DNA of 64,000 bases, taken from IMG/VR virus record IMGVR_UViG_3300008954_003018, positions 21,939-85,938 of that record; one strand, given 5' to 3'. Position 1 is the first letter of the stretch, and each line of letters begins with the position of its first letter. Of the stretch, positions 42,397-52,100 are shown in pieces. A model generated the notes under the pieces. That model saw nothing but the letters and a program-made list of their open reading frames with translations. It did not search any database and was not told where the DNA came from. The position numbers and the translations under genes were made by a program. Origin of the DNA: a virus.

Positions 42397-43393
42397 GAGA
42401 GCGTTAGTGTGCGGTGCAGGCGGATTTATCGGAGGCCACATGGCAAAGCGCCTTAAAGATGAGGGCTGGTGGGTACGAGGCGTAGATTTAAAGCCCAATG
42501 AATTCATGAACATGGAAGAAATCTGTGATGAATTCTTTGTTGGGGATCTTCGCGATCCTCTTTTCACCAGTGTAATGGTTTTTGCCCCTACTCAAACTTC
42601 TGAAAAAGACGCAGAAAATGCATTTGATGTTATATATCAGTTTGCAGCGGATATGGGTGGTGCAGGTTTTATTTTCACGGGAGAGAACGATGCAGATATT
42701 ATGCATAATTCAGCCCAAATTAATCTTAATATTGCTCATGAGGCAACCAAAAAGAGTGTAAAGAAAGTGTTTTATTCCTCCTCTGCTTGTATGTATCCAG
42801 AATATAATCAAATGGATCCGGACAACCCTAAATGCTCAGAAGACTCGGCATATCCCGCTGCACCAGATAGTGAATATGGCTGGGAAAAGTTATTTAGCGA
42901 GAGGCTTTATTTGGCATTTGCTAAAAATTATGGTTTAAATGTAAGGATCGCTCGCTACCATAATATTTTTGGACCTCAAGGTACGTGGGACGGCGGAAGA
43001 GAAAAAGCACCTGCAGCGTTTTGTCGCAAAGCTGCAAAAGCAGATGATGGTACTTCTATTGAGGTTTGGGGCGATGGAACAAGAACACGCTCCTTTTTAT
43101 ATATTGATGAGTGTATTGAGGCCACGCGTAGGTTTGTTGACTCTGATTTTATAGGCCCAGTAAACATAGGCTCAGAAGAGATGATTACCATTCAGGATTT
43201 TGCTAATATGGCTATTGATATATCTGGAAAAAAACTAACTATCAATAATGTTGATGGACCTTTGGGGGTCCATGGGAGAAATTCTGATAATAAGCTTTTT
43301 CAAGAAAAAGTTGGCTGGAAGCCTTTCCAGCCTCTACGCGCAGGGATGGAAAAGACTTATAAATGGATTTTAGAACAGATAAAGGAAGGGTAA
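42389..43393 (+). CDS. GDP-mannose 3,5-epimerase-like SDR enzyme
   Basis: 334 residues from the ATG at 42389, which has GAGGAGAGAG upstream. Typical landmarks are CGAGGFIGGHM (Rossmann), AADMGGAGFI, SSACMYPEY, the Tyr-x-x-x-Lys YGWEK, RYHNIFGPQGTW and GGREKAPAAFCRKA. These closely follow the plant-type GDP-mannose 3,5-epimerase, which makes GDP-L-galactose and GDP-L-gulose. Finding this specific family in a phage is notable. A related nucleotide-sugar epimerase with altered specificity cannot be ruled out. Confidence 0.87.
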   Translation: MTKRALVCGAGGFIGGHMAKRLKDEGWWVRGVDLKPNEFMNMEEICDEFFVGDLRDPLFTSVMVFAPTQTSEKDAENAFDVIYQFAADMGGAGFIFTGENDADIMHNSAQINLNIAHEATKKSVKKVFYSSSACMYPEYNQMDPDNPKCSEDSAYPAAPDSEYGWEKLFSERLYLAFAKNYGLNVRIARYHNIFGPQGTWDGGREKAPAAFCRKAAKADDGTSIEVWGDGTRTRSFLYIDECIEATRRFVDSDFIGPVNIGSEEMITIQDFANMAIDISGKKLTINNVDGPLGVHGRNSDNKLFQEKVGWKPFQPLRAGMEKTYKWILEQIKEG

Positions 43394-44359
43394 GTGAAAC
43401 TAGTAACAATAACCGGATGTTTGGGGCTAATTGGCTCATATGTCACGAGAAGGTGTTTAGAGAAGGGTTGGAAAGTTTATGGAATTGATAGCTGTACATA
43501 TGCGGCAAATATGGATTTTATTGACGAGTTTAAAGAAAGTGAAAACTTTACGTTTGTCAAAGAAGACATCGCGACTTTAAAATATTTACCCGATTGCGAT
43601 TATGTTATCAATGTTGCAGCAGAGTCTCATGTTGGGAACAGCATCATCGACAGCACAGACTTTATAACATCTAATGTTGTTGGGGTTAAAAATTTATTAG
43701 ATCTTATTCGAAGAAAACCCAGCAATGTGGACAGCCAACCGATATTCTTTCACTTTAGTACAGATGAAGTTTATGGAGATATTACTAGCGGCTTCCATAC
43801 AGAAAACGACCTTCTTAAACCAAGTAATCCATATTCAGCTTCAAAGGCTGCCGCAGATATGTTTATTTTAGCTTGGGCAAGAACTTACGGTATTGATTAT
43901 ATCATTCTAAGGCCAACAAATAATTACGGTCTAGGACAATATCCAGAAAAACTAATACCAGTGTCAACAAAACTTTTAACAAGAAATAAAAAAATAAGAT
44001 TGCACAATGAGGGCACCCCAATAAGGAATTGGTTGCATGCAGATGACACCGCACAAGCAGTTATAACCATTGTTCAATCCGGCGTTAAAAACGAAATATA
44101 CAACGTTGCTGGAAGTTTTGAACAAAAAAACATAGAAACAGTTAAAAAAGTTATCAATTGCTATTATAATAGTAATCATAGTAAGTTGCATGAAGACTGG
44201 ACAAACTTGATTGATTTGTCGTATGTGCGAGAAGGTCAAGACGTGAGATATGCCTTGGATGACTCAAAACTAAAGAAACTTGGTTGGAGTGCAAAAAAGA
44301 ACTTCGATGAAGAAATAAACAAAATAGTTCAATACTATAAAAATAATTTTAAATGGTAG
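43394..44359 (+). CDS. RmlB-like nucleotide-sugar dehydratase/epimerase (SDR)
   Basis: 321 residues with a GTG start immediately after the preceding stop. TGCLGLIGSYV is the NAD-binding motif, FSTDEVYGD contains the catalytic Thr-Asp-Glu typical of dTDP-glucose 4,6-dehydratases, and YSASKAAAD the Tyr-Lys pair. LRPTNNYG and RNWLHADDTA also match RmlB. The substrate may be dTDP-glucose or another NDP-sugar. The 4-keto product would be the natural substrate for the DegT-type aminotransferase at 36556. Confidence 0.85.
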   Translation: MKLVTITGCLGLIGSYVTRRCLEKGWKVYGIDSCTYAANMDFIDEFKESENFTFVKEDIATLKYLPDCDYVINVAAESHVGNSIIDSTDFITSNVVGVKNLLDLIRRKPSNVDSQPIFFHFSTDEVYGDITSGFHTENDLLKPSNPYSASKAAADMFILAWARTYGIDYIILRPTNNYGLGQYPEKLIPVSTKLLTRNKKIRLHNEGTPIRNWLHADDTAQAVITIVQSGVKNEIYNVAGSFEQKNIETVKKVINCYYNSNHSKLHEDWTNLIDLSYVREGQDVRYALDDSKLKKLGWSAKKNFDEEINKIVQYYKNNFKW

Positions 44360-44367
44360 GTAAAGAA

Positions 44368-44598
44368 ATGACAAACACAACAGAAGAAAAGAGCATGTTT
44401 TTAACAGATCAGGCCCTAGGGGCTGTAATGATGGCCTTGCAAAAGTCCTTGATGGAACAAAGCGACATTGTACCGGTACTAAAAGGTTTTAAATTTAGGC
44501 TTTCAGAAGAAGGCTTGATGGTACTGAACCCTCCTCTGGTAAAATTCAATGAAGAATTTGAAGATTCCTTGAGTGAAGAAAGCGCTGATGTAGCATAA
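44368..44598 (+). CDS. Small phage protein of unknown function
   Basis: 76 residues from ATG 44368, with GTAGGTAAAG upstream. Sequence begins MTNTTEEKSMFLTDQALGAVMMALQ with a central helix and an acidic end (EEFEDSLSEESADVA). The pattern resembles a small conserved phage protein that often precedes FmdB-like zinc-ribbon genes; this is by recollection. No motif. Confidence 0.6.
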   Translation: MTNTTEEKSMFLTDQALGAVMMALQKSLMEQSDIVPVLKGFKFRLSEEGLMVLNPPLVKFNEEFEDSLSEESADVA

Positions 44599-44602
44599 AA
44601 AT

Positions 44603-44842
44603 ATGCCAACGTATGAATATCAATGCAGCAATTGCAATGAAATAACCAAAAAACGCCACTCAATAAAAGAAAGACTCACCGATTGCACAAGCTGCAATTC
44701 TGCTAACTCTCTAGAAAGACTACTTGGAGACTTTATGATTCTTAATAAAAAAGAATCTGGAAAACTAGTTAAAAACTTTATTGAGGATTCCAAAAAAGAA
44801 TTAAAAGCAGACAAAGACAAACTTAAAAGGCAGGAATATTAA
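44603..44842 (+). CDS. FmdB-type zinc-ribbon protein
   Basis: 79 residues. MPTYEYQCSNCNE is the standard FmdB start, with the zinc-binding CxxC pair followed by a second CTSC. The tail is a charged helix. FmdB-like proteins are small putative regulators that bind zinc. In phages they are found next to late transcription or structural genes; role unknown. The gene abuts the next one. Confidence 0.85.
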   Translation: MPTYEYQCSNCNEITKKRHSIKERLTDCTSCNSANSLERLLGDFMILNKKESGKLVKNFIEDSKKELKADKDKLKRQEY

Positions 44843-45157
44843 ATGTTAATTACTATATTGACGATATCTTTATTATTAAATATCTTCTTTGTTTGGTATG
44901 TTGTTAAGTTGCTTAAAAAGCTTTTGTATGTTTCTGATAACATTGGCGGCTTAATGGATGATTTAAGTGCATATGCAGAACATGTAGAAGGCGTTTATAA
45001 TATGGAAACGTTTTACGGAGATCCAACAATTGAATTGTTGTTAAAATACTCCAAAGACTTGGTACAAGAAATAAAAGCATACGAAGAAATTTACGAGCTT
45101 ATGGCTGCACCGGAAATAGAAGAAGAAATAGAAGAAGAGAGATTAATAGATGGCTAG
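44843..45157 (+). CDS. Small membrane-anchored protein
   Basis: 104 residues. Residues 1-27 form one strongly hydrophobic segment (a signal anchor), followed by a helical, acidic region ending IEEEIEEERLIDG. It may be a coiled-coil protein tethered to the inner membrane. No family recognised with certainty, though similar small proteins precede gp55 in several T4-like phages by recollection. Overlaps the sigma-factor gene by 8 bases. Confidence 0.65.
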   Translation: MLITILTISLLLNIFFVWYVVKLLKKLLYVSDNIGGLMDDLSAYAEHVEGVYNMETFYGDPTIELLLKYSKDLVQEIKAYEEIYELMAAPEIEEEIEEERLIDG

Positions 45158-45824
45158 AAGAAGAAAAGAACATTATTTTACAAAAGATCATGAAAACGCA
45201 ATAGTTGAATATGCCAAGACTAAGTGTGTAAAGATAAGAACTAAATTATATATTGATCTTATAGGCCCGGCTTTTAATGAAATGGTTGACAAAATAGTTT
45301 ATACGTATAAATTTACAAACCTTCCCAACATTGATGACTTGAAAGACGAATGCAAAATTTGGCTTACAACGATTCTAGACAAGTACGATCCAAATAAAGG
45401 TTCCAAAGCTTTTTCATATTTCAGCGTTATAACCAAAAATTGGTTTATTCATAAAGTTAAGAAAAACACCAGTAAAAATAGGAGAGAAATACATTTTGAT
45501 GATGTGAAAGCAGATACGGCCACTGAGCACTTGGTAGTCTATAATGAATATTACGAATTGCGCAATCAAAAAGAATTTTGGAATTCATTTTATGAAGAAA
45601 TATATGGATGGGAAGAGGAGAATCTTAAGGCTAATGAAAAAAAGGTTTTACAAGCGGTTAAAATTTTATTTGAAAACTCTGAAGATATAGAAATTTTTAA
45701 TAAAAAAGCTATTTACTTATACTTAAGAGAAATCACCGGCTTAAATACAAAACAGGTGGTCAACAACCTTAATAAAATAAGGGTGAAATATAGGGATTTT
45801 AAAAAAGGATGGGACAGAAGCTAA
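45150..45824 (+). CDS. gp55-like late-transcription sigma factor
   Basis: 224 residues. A region-2-like block at about 60-105 (DLKDECKIWLTTILDKYDPNKG, here split, followed by AFSYFSVITKNWFIHKVKK) matches phage late sigma factors, where the aromatic residues help melt the promoter. The C-terminal part is helical and basic. T4 gp55 binds host RNA polymerase and recognises a lone TATAAATA -10 element. Its own promoter motif here may be the ACTATTTA found upstream of many genes. The next gene overlaps by 16 bases. Confidence 0.8.
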   Translation: MARRRKEHYFTKDHENAIVEYAKTKCVKIRTKLYIDLIGPAFNEMVDKIVYTYKFTNLPNIDDLKDECKIWLTTILDKYDPNKGSKAFSYFSVITKNWFIHKVKKNTSKNRREIHFDDVKADTATEHLVVYNEYYELRNQKEFWNSFYEEIYGWEEENLKANEKKVLQAVKILFENSEDIEIFNKKAIYLYLREITGLNTKQVVNNLNKIRVKYRDFKKGWDRS

Positions 45825-46114
45825 AAGATGTAAGTGAGTATATACTCTCTGCAATCGAAAACATAGAAAAAGACAGAGCAATAACCAGCACTTTGTTGAC
45901 CGACATAATGGTTAAACTTAAGCAAGCTTCTGAAGACTCTCATCAAGACTTGGGCCTGATCGCTGCTAAATATGTAGAAACACTACAGAGATCCAACGAA
46001 CAATTGGTAAAAATTACCGGCCTTTTGCATAAAAAAGACTCAAAAGAACAGTTAACAAACTTATCTAGTAAAGATAAAGATGAATTATTTGATTTAATAC
46101 AGGAAAATAAATAA
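45809..46114 (+). CDS. Small helical phage protein
   Basis: 101 residues, helical and charged, no membrane segment or motif. It overlaps the gp55-like sigma gene by 16 bases and abuts the spike-like gene through TAATG. Its place next to gp55 makes a late-transcription coactivator (gp33-like) possible, but sequence gives no support for that over a structural accessory or chaperone. Confidence 0.6.
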   Translation: MGQKLKDVSEYILSAIENIEKDRAITSTLLTDIMVKLKQASEDSHQDLGLIAAKYVETLQRSNEQLVKITGLLHKKDSKEQLTNLSSKDKDELFDLIQENK

Positions 46115-48105
46115 TGTCTAAAATCAAAGGGATTGACCCAACATTAGAATTGGGACCGGGAGGTTGGCCAAACGTAGTAGAAACTCGACCATCGGCCAAA
46201 TCTCCGGTCGATCCTTATGTAAATAATAAAAATCCTGCCGCCGCCGCAGCCGGAGAATTAGCTCTTGAAAATACAAGACCAGCGAAACAAGATCTGCACC
46301 GCGGTAAGTATTTAGCAATTGTTTTAAAGGTTAACGAAGACTATAATTTTCCTCACGATACACACCCGGAGGCACAACGCGCAGCTTTGTTTGGCCTTTC
46401 TCCGGAGAAAGTCTTTTCAGTAACTGCGTATATTAATACTGTTGATTGCTTGCCGTTCCCAGAATCAGGCGATGACATCCATTTGATTCAAATGAGAGAA
46501 CACACTTTTGAATTTATTGGCTCGATGTGTGGGCCACGCAAACCAGAAAAAAATGAATTAATTTGGGTTAGTTATGGATATCAAGGCGCCGGAATAGACT
46601 GGACAGATGGCGTATATTTGGGCCCAAAGAATAATGCAAACCCAGCTAAGGTTAATATAATTAGCAGAGAGGCTGCAGCCGATGCAATTGCCAATGCTTC
46701 TGGTGGTGACGGCACACTTCCGCAGACAGCTTCTCCGCCTGATTGGACAAGATTTCTTAAAGAAAGGAAAAATAAAGGATTTCTGTCAACAATGACACCC
46801 TCTCGTCATGAGATTTATATAGACAAAACATCAGATTATTTCAATTTAGAACGTCGCTCAATAGTGCCAAACACTGAATATGGCACATTGACTCACGTTG
46901 ATGCAGAGCACCACAAAACTAATCCTGCATATCGCCCAGATCGAAAAATATATGTATTGCCTCCACACAAGAAGTTGCAACAAAGAAAACAAACTAGAAT
47001 GCTTATACTTCGCGAAAGTGGCACTTCTAGATTCGAGCCATATTATGACCTAGATGAGGATCCCTTGATGCATTATAATGTGGTGTATAAAAACTTAGTA
47101 AAAGAACAGCCGAGTAGGAAAAAGACATGTGCAATCGTAGTAAATATTCCATATGGCCTTACTTTTGAAGATATAAAAGGTCCATTTTCAAAAAATGCGG
47201 TCGGATGTGTGCTTTCTTCTCCTGGTGATGGAAAAGCTTTCTTTAAAAAAGCTGGCGTTGCTTGGGATCCTAGATTGAAACCTCATATATTGGAGGGTCT
47301 GGCGCAGTTTAGTAGCTTTAAATCTGAAATAAATAATTGGGTAAGCTCTAAAAAACTACCAGATGGCGCCCCAGCCTATATAATGGGCCCATATGGTACG
47401 CCGGGCTTAGAAACCGGCCCAAACGAAGGTGTCACTAACAATTTCTGGGAAGGAAGATTGACATGGGCTCGCTGGGGTCATTATTTTTTACCGGACGAAA
47501 GGCAGGTCATCTTATTATATAATTTGGTTTCTAGTTTGGTAAGAACCCCTCCTCAATCTGTATATTCTTGGGGATTTAAACCCGCAAGAACAAGCGACTA
47601 TTTGAATTTTGATTTTCCAGCACTTAAAACAAAACGCGGTGATCCGGACTTTGGCTTTCATTGGGGTACTGTTAGCGGCGAATATTCTGGAAGAGGTAGA
47701 ATAACCCCTAAAAAATGGTGGCAAAATTGCCTAACATCAAAGAACGTTGGAAAAAAACAAAAAGTTTCAGGTATTTCTGCCGCAGCAAGATGGATAGGAA
47801 AAGGCACCGATGGCCTGTTTCTAGAATATTATATCCTTACAAGAAGTTTAGGGTTTAAACACAATGAGGCTTGGTATATAACTTTAGCGGTAGCATCAGA
47901 AACATTTCCGAAAAAATATGGTGGCGTCGGCTTTGGTCCGTCTCCGATTCCAACGGATGCACTGCTTAACAAATACCTAAAGAAAGGCCAGAGGATGTGG
48001 TATAGAGCGGCAACTTATATGCATGGAGATAAATCCAAAGAGTTATCAAGCGTTGCAAAAAAGAAAGCATCGCAGAAAAAGAAGATAGATAGGAAAGATA
48101 GATAA
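46114..48105 (+). CDS. Putative baseplate hub/spike protein with OB-like N-terminal domain
   Basis: 663 residues. Residues about 60-170 have a pattern (HRGKYLAIVLKV, FSVTAYINTVDCLPFPE, then ELIWVSYGYQG and DGVYLGP) resembling the OB-fold of gp5/VgrG baseplate spikes. The middle and C-terminal regions are unassigned. The next gene also resembles a spike protein, and the operon continues into gp25 and gp6, so this is almost certainly a tail protein. A lysozyme domain such as in T4 gp5 is not recognisable. Confidence 0.6.
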   Translation: MSKIKGIDPTLELGPGGWPNVVETRPSAKSPVDPYVNNKNPAAAAAGELALENTRPAKQDLHRGKYLAIVLKVNEDYNFPHDTHPEAQRAALFGLSPEKVFSVTAYINTVDCLPFPESGDDIHLIQMREHTFEFIGSMCGPRKPEKNELIWVSYGYQGAGIDWTDGVYLGPKNNANPAKVNIISREAAADAIANASGGDGTLPQTASPPDWTRFLKERKNKGFLSTMTPSRHEIYIDKTSDYFNLERRSIVPNTEYGTLTHVDAEHHKTNPAYRPDRKIYVLPPHKKLQQRKQTRMLILRESGTSRFEPYYDLDEDPLMHYNVVYKNLVKEQPSRKKTCAIVVNIPYGLTFEDIKGPFSKNAVGCVLSSPGDGKAFFKKAGVAWDPRLKPHILEGLAQFSSFKSEINNWVSSKKLPDGAPAYIMGPYGTPGLETGPNEGVTNNFWEGRLTWARWGHYFLPDERQVILLYNLVSSLVRTPPQSVYSWGFKPARTSDYLNFDFPALKTKRGDPDFGFHWGTVSGEYSGRGRITPKKWWQNCLTSKNVGKKQKVSGISAAARWIGKGTDGLFLEYYILTRSLGFKHNEAWYITLAVASETFPKKYGGVGFGPSPIPTDALLNKYLKKGQRMWYRAATYMHGDKSKELSSVAKKKASQKKKIDRKDR

Positions 48106-48119
48106 GAAAAAGGTGAAAA

Positions 48120-49157
48120 ATGGTAGATAAGAAAGCGTCAGACGTTTCGGGCCTGTCCCCCTCAAAAAAAGCAGCATTAAACTCTTTATTGACAAAAAAC
48201 TTTTCAGCGTTAAAGTTTTTACTGGGCACTGGCGACCCAACAGGCATGGCGCCCAAACCTCCGCTGAGTGAGATGGGAATGAATTGTACTTTAAAAGTTG
48301 AGCCGGTCCCAAATTTCAACAAAGCGCCCTGTGAGGTTGTACTTAAAAACTCAAACAACTCTTGGATTGTTTTGGGAAGAGACAGACCTGCAGGTACACT
48401 ATCCGGATACGGCGGCTATGGCTTTTCTCAGGCCGGAATGATTGATCTTGTGGTTGGTAGAATGAATCCGGTACCAATGGAAGTTCACCCTTCAGATGGC
48501 GGCGAACTTAAAGTTGATAACATGTTTGTACCGCATGTCCCAGAAGATGATGATGTGCCTTCTTTTGCCACTGATTCTGCACGTGTTTATATAAGTCAAA
48601 AAACAGATGTAGATATAAATTTTAATTTAGTGAGAGAACGCTCAGGAAACTCAGAGGGTAAGTCTGCTGTCGCAATTAAGGCAGATGCGGTTAGAATAAT
48701 GGCAAATGAGAGTATTAAATTAGTTACCGCACCAGATAAAATGAACTCATATGGAGTCCCCACGACGACAATACAGGGGATTAGTTTAATAGCAGGAAAT
48801 ATACCAGAAGATGACGAACAGGACGGGCTGCAACCATTGGTTAGAGGGTTCTTCATGTCGGAGTGTGTACACGCGATTGTTGATATGATTATGGATTTGA
48901 ATTTTACTGTGCAGGGTGTTGTAAACGAGTGCATAAAACTGAATAAACAACTAGGAAAACACGTACACGGTGTCGCTGGCGCTATGACAAATGCCAATTC
49001 CGCAAACACTCCTGCTGCAGCAGCAAACCTCAGACTCAACAGCGTCTCAATGCAATCGTTGGAAAACAACGTTGCAAACCTTGAGTCGGTGAGGAAGGAT
49101 TATGTAATGCCGAATGGTAGTGCATATGTTTGCAGTAGGTATAACAATACTAATTAA
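48120..49157 (+). CDS. Putative baseplate/tail spike protein
   Basis: 345 residues. The central segment SAVAIKADAVRIMANESIKLVT (about 180-201) matches a repeat seen in spike/VgrG-type and T4-like baseplate proteins, in which Ile-Lys-Ala-Asp-x-Val-Arg repeats wrap into a beta-helix. GRDRPAGTLSGYGG and VYISQKTDVD are shared, by recollection, with a conserved T4-like marine phage structural protein. The C-terminal third is helical. Located between the hub-like protein and the 2985-residue protein. Confidence 0.65.
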   Translation: MVDKKASDVSGLSPSKKAALNSLLTKNFSALKFLLGTGDPTGMAPKPPLSEMGMNCTLKVEPVPNFNKAPCEVVLKNSNNSWIVLGRDRPAGTLSGYGGYGFSQAGMIDLVVGRMNPVPMEVHPSDGGELKVDNMFVPHVPEDDDVPSFATDSARVYISQKTDVDINFNLVRERSGNSEGKSAVAIKADAVRIMANESIKLVTAPDKMNSYGVPTTTIQGISLIAGNIPEDDEQDGLQPLVRGFFMSECVHAIVDMIMDLNFTVQGVVNECIKLNKQLGKHVHGVAGAMTNANSANTPAAAANLRLNSVSMQSLENNVANLESVRKDYVMPNGSAYVCSRYNNTN

Positions 49158-49190
49158 TTTTATTTTTAATTCTAGTTAAATAGAGGGAAC

Positions 49191-52100
49191 ATGGGAAAGT
49201 TAAATAAAGAACAAATTGTAGAAAAATATAAGCACACTAAATGGTACAAAAGATGGGCCAACAATAAGGATATTTTCGATACTGATAGTGAATTTAGTCT
49301 GGTTTATGACTTTGAGAATGATGAGCCTCTAGAGTTTCCCCTTTTAGCAATAGAAAAGAACTTAGTTTGGTCTTGGAAGAAAGACATTAGCTCTATTCAT
49401 ACTCCTCGGTGGGCAGACGTTTACGAAGGAAAGGACAATCCGCGCGGAAAAATTTCAAAACTAGAAGGAACTGATTGGTCCTATTATATCTATGATACTT
49501 TTAATTTCGATATGGCTCATGCCCTTCGCGGAAACCCGGGCATAAACCCTGATTTGACTAGTCCATATGGTATGGCAGATCTTATCAAGGGAAATTTTAT
49601 CGACTATGTTCTTCTTAGTTTGGCTCCTGTTCTAAAGTTATCAGGAAAGAAAATTGGCCTTGACAGTGACGGATATCCAAAACCTGGAAGTCCTTGGGGA
49701 AAAATATCTAAAGAAATTAACAACTTGGGAGTTGGCTCAAAAGATAGTCCAATTCAATTTGGCGCCTACGATATTGAAGTTAGAGGCGCGCACGATACGG
49801 CTAAAATGGTAGGCCCGGGCCTACGCTTTCTAATCGGAATTAGAAATAGTCTATTGGATGAATTACCGGATGACGAAAAACTTCTTGGCGGTTCTCCAAA
49901 AACCATCAATATGGATGACTTAAATCCAGCCGCCTCAATAGTGTTCAAAATTGGAGACATTGATAGTGATTTAGATGCTATGATTGAGCTTTTTAAGTTT
50001 TATGGACGCTGGACAAAAGAGCAGGGAGAGTTTAAGGTAGAATACAAAAAAAGTGAGAAGGAGAAGAAGGTACCAATCAATCTTACTTTTGAAAAAGAGG
50101 CTGAGAATCTTGAAAAATTTAAAAGCAAGTTAAAAGAGTTTATAAGTAATGCCTCCGGCCGTGTAAAAGCTGTTTCGAGTGTGCGTAGTACACCAAGAAG
50201 ACCGGGCTTCGGCACAGTTGTCGAGGCCGAAGAAGCTGGTTTTACAGAAAAATCAATGAATGAGGCCGAAGATAAGTATAAAACCCCCGATGTTGATCTC
50301 AAAAGTAAAACAAAATGGGCGCCACTAACATCGATGGCTAAAGATTTAAAAGCAGGCGCAATGATGGAAATGATAAAAGAACAAACGCGCTGGGGAGACA
50401 AAGAAAATATTGTAGAAATTGCAGTAAATACATCGTGGGAAATAATGTATGTTGTAGAATATCAACCAGCAGGAAAATTCAAGACAGACGGGAAGCCCCT
50501 GCAAAAAGGTGGTAGGATTGCAATTGGCAGGCTTGATACTGCGTGGAATTCCGACAAAACAAAGAACAAAGCAATTGCAAACACTCGCTTGATCCTTAGA
50601 GAGTTGGCAGACTTTAAAAGCTCAGACGTGGTAAATAAAAGAACAATTGGGTACATTTCCAAACTACATGGATTCAAAAATGGATTCAAAAATGAGAAGT
50701 TGGCAGCGTTTGTTCCCAGACAAGCAAAAACACACCCATCGCAATTACCACCGGAGAAGTTTTTAAAAGACAATACAGTAGATCCAGCCGGTAAAAAGTT
50801 AACTTTTACATACAGTGCAAATCCAAAAATAGCTCTTGAAAAAATTAGGAAAAGTTTAGATAACAATCCATTGGCCTCTGCCGGAAACCGTGCTCTGATA
50901 AAAGAGTCGGTCGAAGATAAAGACTTCGTTGACAAATATTTAAGCTATCTTGAAAATTGGGATGACAAAATACAAGATGGGTTTTTCGAAAACCTTCCAG
51001 CCAAACCAAAAAGATTACGCCTTCATGACTGGCCAAACACATTTGACGATATTTACTATGAAGTTTTAAACCAAGCAGACGTTCAGGCATTAGTTGTAGA
51101 GCTTATTCGCTGCCTAGCCCCAGAAAACTGGTTATATATTCTTTGCAAAAAGGCCATGAAATATATTGGCTTTGAAAGATTCATGGAGCAGTTGCAAAAC
51201 AGCGGCCTTTTGGAACAACTTATGGAGGGCAATGAGGCACTCGCGGCAGGCTTAAATGATTATAGACAGAAACAAACTGTTCAAGCTTCAGAAAAGTTTT
51301 CCTTGGCCCAAGAGAAAGAAGAGATAGACAAAGAGATCGAGGCGCTAGAGACGCTTAAAGCGGCCCAAGGCGGCTCTGGAGACGTCGATGCATATATGGA
51401 CACAACACTAGATGAAAGGCTCGACCAGTTATGGGGACTGAGACAACTAGTGGAGGTTGATCAAGGAATGGCCGCTCTAGGCGATCCAATTTACCCGATG
51501 TCTGAAGAATTTGCAGACGGCCTTGAAGAAGCCAATGATATGATGATGGACGCCATTGGAAACCTACAAGATCCAAACTTGATTGATAAAATTTGTAAAA
51601 ACATTATTCCAATGGTTAAAGAGTTGTGGCAGTTAATGAAAGATCTTTATGCATTTTTTGCCGGTTTACCACCAGACTGGAGCGCGAAAAAAAGGAGTCT
51701 TACCTTAAAGAGGCCAAAACTCCAGATAGATGATCTTGGTAAAATAATAATAGAAATTCTTAGACAAATGGCAGCCCAAGCTATAGCTGCAGCTGTACTG
51801 TTCTTCGTAAAAAAATTATTGCAAGAGTTGATAGATGCATGTAATAATTTTATGGATTGGTTAGAAAATGGTGATCCGGAAGACGATGCGACTCCCGGTA
51901 GTGCCAGTTTCGACGATATGTTGGCGGAAAACGAAGACTTTTCTGGACTGTTTGATGCTATGTCCGGGAATTTGGGGCTTAAGCCCGGCAAACTAGGCCC
52001 AGCGGATATTGCTGCAACATCAGAAGAACTGCTAAATTTAATGGGAGATTTAGAATTGTTGTTTTCGCAGATTGAGCTTTGTGGCTTGTTCTATGGAAAG

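Noticed and set aside
49160-49185. TTAAATAG upstream of the giant gene as a further copy of the late motif
   Set aside because: It is the reverse complement of CTATTTAA rather than the same orientation; one case does not support a two-orientation motif.
50660-50695. Short 12-base repeat (ATGGATTCAAAA twice) within the giant gene
   Set aside because: Only two copies, encoding GFKN twice; too little to be a functional repeat.
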